A stretch of 64,000 nt of DNA, taken from assembly GCA_001771815.1 (NCBI GenBank), contig MEPU01000009.1:22383-86382 (forward strand), in the 5' to 3' direction. The notes under the pieces were generated by a model. It was not told the origin of the DNA. It worked only from the letters and a program-made list of their open reading frames with translations, and searched no databases. This DNA is from Bdellovibrionales bacterium RIFCSPHIGHO2_01_FULL_40_29 (GTDB lineage: Bacteria; Bdellovibrionota; Bdellovibrionia; Bdellovibrionales; Bdellovibrionaceae). How positions within the stretch are numbered: position 1 is the stretch's first letter; each line of letters opens with the position of its first letter. Position numbers and translations under genes: made by a program. This document shows positions 62,122-64,000 of this stretch, piece by piece.

Positions 62122-62611
62122 GACGAGCTCCCGTCGGTATCGGGTTTTTCTTTGGACCACGACGCTTCACTCCCTGATTCGTTTTTGGTTCCATCGGTAT
62201 TTTTGCATCCTTGCAGCCCGGCATTTCCCGCAGTATCACGATCAAGCGGTCCTGCATCGCTATATGCTTCTCCAGTTCTGCAATCTTCTTCAATAGTATT
62301 TTCGGATTCTCGTCTGATGTCAAAACCACTCCTCTCTGTTTCGGTTGCTTCAATAACCCCGCTAACATCCCCGATATCGCCTGCTGTGACAACTGCCAAA
62401 TTCTCACTGGTGGAAGCCCCAGTGCCACTGAAATTTGTTTCTTTGTTTTTCGGCCCAGCCAGTATTCCATCAAATACATCCCCATTAACTGAGCTCTGTC
62501 CTGCTGTTCCTTCGTTGCTCCCATCCAAAGCCCCTTCACTGGAGTCGCCATCGGCGGCACCTTCGTTAGACTCCCTTTTTTGCGGCCCCTCTGCTTTTTT
62601 TCGTGCTCCAC
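62084..62611 (-). CDS. Small HTH protein overlapping both transposase genes
   Basis: A GTG at 62611 with AAGGAG eight bases upstream starts a 175-residue frame in the +1 frame relative to the upstream transposase. The sequence looks like a real domain: QISVALGLPPVRIWQLSQQA is HTH-like, followed by a coiled coil (LLKKIAELEKHIAMQDRLIV). The basic ends (KKQRGRKKGS and KRRGPKKNP) fit DNA binding. It overlaps the transposase A gene by 494 bases and transposase C by 38 bases. It may be an element regulator or a transposition accessory factor. Confidence 0.75.
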   Translation of the reverse strand: MEHEKKQRGRKKGSLTKVPPMATPVKGLWMGATKEQQDRAQLMGMYLMEYWLGRKTKKQISVALGLPPVRIWQLSQQAISGMLAGLLKQPKQRGVVLTSDENPKILLKKIAELEKHIAMQDRLIVILREMPGCKDAKIPMEPKTNQGVKRRGPKKNPIPTGARHESGSVAPGGKK

Positions 62612-63929
62612 TTATCTGCTCCTTACCATGTCCAAATTTTTCATAATCAATTGTTTTTGTAACCCCATCTGATGTGTTTATAACAAGTTGGCCACTCTCT
62701 CCGTGTAAAGAAATTGATTGATCTCCAATTTGACCAACAAGAAATACGGGGACCCTTGGTAATTCACCCAAAGACATTCTTAGCGCATTCTCACCGATGC
62801 TCATTTCAATCCTTTCGCGAACTTCTTTTTCAACTCCGAAAAAGCGATCAGCTGGCACCATGCCATCTAACCCTTGATGAGGTCTAAAATGATTGTAATG
62901 ATTTATGAAATGTTTCAACCGCTCGCGCGCTTCTCCAAGTTCCTGTGGTTTAGCTCTTTCCCATAACTCGTTTTTTACTGTTTCCCAAAATCGCTCACAC
63001 TTGCCCAATGTTTGCGGGTGATGACTTCTTGAAACCACATGTGCGATTCCTTCGCGGTCCAATATTTTTTTAAATTCGCTTTTACCTCTCCATGCAAAAT
63101 ACTGTCGGCCCTGATCTGTTAAAACCTCTTCAGGCTTTCCGAAGTTTTGAATGCCATTCAATAAACAATCCATTACCAATTCATTTGTTTGGCGCAGTTG
63201 TAGATTCCAAGCAACAATATAGCGGCTATGATCGTCCATAAATACGGTGAGATAAACGCGCCTGGCATGCCTCGTAAGCATGTAACTGGTTATGTCGCTT
63301 TGCCAGAGCTGCATTGGCTTTGCTCGCTCAAATCGACGAATCTTAGCTCTTTTTCGACGAGCTTTCGGCCCTGGTAATAACGGAATATTATTTTCTTTTA
63401 GAGTTTTGCCGACGGTTTTGTGCGATACTTTAACACCCTTAAACCTTTTTAAAAAATCTCGGACTTTTCTTAGTCCAAACGAAGGGTTTTCGTTTTTTAC
63501 TTTTTTTATTTCTTCTTTTAGGCCGTCGTCAATGGCTTTCCGTCCTCGAGGATTATTTCTTATAGGCTCTGTGGATAGCCCCTGCGGTCCCGAATTATCA
63601 TATATATTACGCCATGAACTTAGCGATCCCTGACTTACACCAAACACCTTTGAAAAATTGACCAATGATAATCCACTTTTTTTAAACGACTCAACTGCTA
63701 AAATTCGCTCCTCTGCGCTATACGTATGCTTCTTGAGATGCGTACGCATTCGAATTCTTAGTAATTTGTGCAACTCAGGATCTGCGTAACACCACCAACG
63801 AAACGTGCGCACATTTACGTCGTGCTTGGCGCAAACCTCGATATCATTTAAGTCAGACTCTCGAAATTCTTTTAAAACGGCTTCCTTTAATACGCCGGGG
63901 TACTTACTCGGTCTTCCCACTCTTCCCAT
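62118..63929 (-). CDS. IS481-like DDE transposase with overprinted C-terminal tail
   Basis: The ATG at 63929 follows AGGAGGAATCA; an in-frame TTG at 63953 is rejected. The 603-residue protein has two N-terminal HTH units (DIEVCAKHDVNVRTFRWWC; LSLVNFSKVFGVSQGSLSSW) and an integrase core with aspartates in LWQSDITSYM and VLTDQGRQY and glutamate in LGKCERFWETVKNEL, a DD39E spacing. After about residue 430 it becomes low-complexity (EGAADGDSSEGALDGSNEG). This tail coincides exactly with the HTH gene in another frame, so it is probably shaped by that overlap. IS481 enzymes are usually near 300-400 residues. Confidence 0.88.
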   Translation of the reverse strand: MGRVGRPSKYPGVLKEAVLKEFRESDLNDIEVCAKHDVNVRTFRWWCYADPELHKLLRIRMRTHLKKHTYSAEERILAVESFKKSGLSLVNFSKVFGVSQGSLSSWRNIYDNSGPQGLSTEPIRNNPRGRKAIDDGLKEEIKKVKNENPSFGLRKVRDFLKRFKGVKVSHKTVGKTLKENNIPLLPGPKARRKRAKIRRFERAKPMQLWQSDITSYMLTRHARRVYLTVFMDDHSRYIVAWNLQLRQTNELVMDCLLNGIQNFGKPEEVLTDQGRQYFAWRGKSEFKKILDREGIAHVVSRSHHPQTLGKCERFWETVKNELWERAKPQELGEARERLKHFINHYNHFRPHQGLDGMVPADRFFGVEKEVRERIEMSIGENALRMSLGELPRVPVFLVGQIGDQSISLHGESGQLVINTSDGVTKTIDYEKFGHGKEQISGARKKAEGPQKRESNEGAADGDSSEGALDGSNEGTAGQSSVNGDVFDGILAGPKNKETNFSGTGASTSENLAVVTAGDIGDVSGVIEATETERSGFDIRRESENTIEEDCRTGEAYSDAGPLDRDTAGNAGLQGCKNTDGTKNESGSEASWSKEKPDTDGSSS

Positions 63930-63934
63930 TGATT

Positions 63935-63950
63935 CCTCCTTTTTAGGAGG
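63935..63950 (-). promoter_or_regulatory. Hairpin masking the transposase ribosome binding site
   Basis: On the minus strand CCTCCT, AAAA and AGGAGG form a perfect 6-bp hairpin. Its downstream arm is the Shine-Dalgarno of the transposase gene, five bases from the ATG. Read-through transcripts from outside would fold this way and block translation, as is known for IS10 and IS50. Confidence 0.65.
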
Positions 63951-63974
63951 CAAGCTTGATTTGTGCTAAGAATT

Positions 63975-64000
63975 AAAATGGGAAATCATTTTGTTACACA
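63975..64000 (-). repeat. Right terminal inverted repeat (inferred, at window edge)
   Basis: Read inward on the minus strand, the window edge begins TGTGTAACAAAATGATTTCC and matches the left end with small gaps. The true end may lie a few bases beyond the window. Confidence 0.55.

Larger units (their letters stand above)
61125..64000 (-). mobile_element. Two-transposase insertion element (about 2.9 kb)
   Basis: The element contains three overlapping minus-strand genes: an IS481-like DDE transposase, a small HTH protein and a second DDE transposase. Imperfect terminal inverted repeats are inferred at about 61125-61150 and 63975-64000 (GTGTATACAAAAT versus GTGTAACAAAAT, then ATTTTCCATTT versus GATTTCCCATTT). 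The right end coincides with the window edge, so the exact boundary and target duplication cannot be seen. Confidence 0.75.

Noticed and set aside
62152..62646. 164-codon plus-strand frame opposite the transposase genes
   Set aside because: Antisense to two overlapping coding frames, rich in Ser/Pro as expected for a shadow frame, with no RBS.

Overview
The window looks like a chromosomal segment of a low-GC (estimated by eye, around 40%) Gram-negative bacterium, most likely a relative of Bdellovibrio (Bdellovibrionota). The basis is indirect: many exported lipoproteins and beta-barrel proteins of unknown family, dense two-component signalling, a DUF167/MreB/Ku-LigD complement and typical Gram-negative signal peptides and lipoboxes. 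No rRNA, tRNA, CRISPR array or prophage was seen. The species cannot be fixed from the sequence alone.

Layout. 1-7.2 kb: mreB with a downstream partial helix-turn-helix gene, exported proteins of unknown role (a lipoprotein, DUF2147, DUF1499) and a chemoreceptor. 7.4-9.1 kb: a periplasmic redox group (di-heme MauG/peroxidase, cupredoxin, cytochrome c). 9.1-15 kb: an RlmI-like rRNA methyltransferase, an ABC-F ATPase with a degenerate second site, and a two-gene Ku-LigD end-joining operon. 15-28.5 kb: a histidine kinase, a DTW-domain tRNA modification enzyme, MipA, an AI-2E family membrane protein, a BON protein, a possible transglutaminase-like exported hydrolase, several outer-membrane proteins, a DODA-type dioxygenase and YchJ. 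28.6-43.6 kb: a signalling block. It holds a response regulator-porin-binding protein-kinase operon (the kinase apparently starts at AUU), a hybrid kinase, and a second kinase, receiver-kinase, receiver and glycine-rich surface protein operon, ending with a FecR-domain outer-membrane protein. 43.7-57.7 kb: DUF167, a KefB-type antiporter, two DoxX proteins, an FadI-like thiolase, an RRM protein, a TPR/beta-barrel/lipoprotein operon, carbonic anhydrase, an FMN reductase, a PQQ-type sugar dehydrogenase and a second DTW protein.

57.7-64 kb is the accessory end. A family of exported six-cysteine proteins (Y1, Y2, Y3 and a divergent member Z) lies in tandem. Each is preceded by a copy or a decayed remnant of the 3' end of another gene (X), whose last codons provide the ribosome binding site of the following gene. 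The longest X copy is cut at its 5' side by a transposable element of about 2.9 kb that runs to the window end. That element has three overlapping genes on one strand, in three frames: an IS481-like DDE transposase with an overprinted tail, a small HTH protein, and a second DDE transposase started by ATGA coupling. A hairpin appears to hide the ribosome binding site of its first gene. The tandem X-Y array and the two-transposase element are the best candidates for undescribed biology here.
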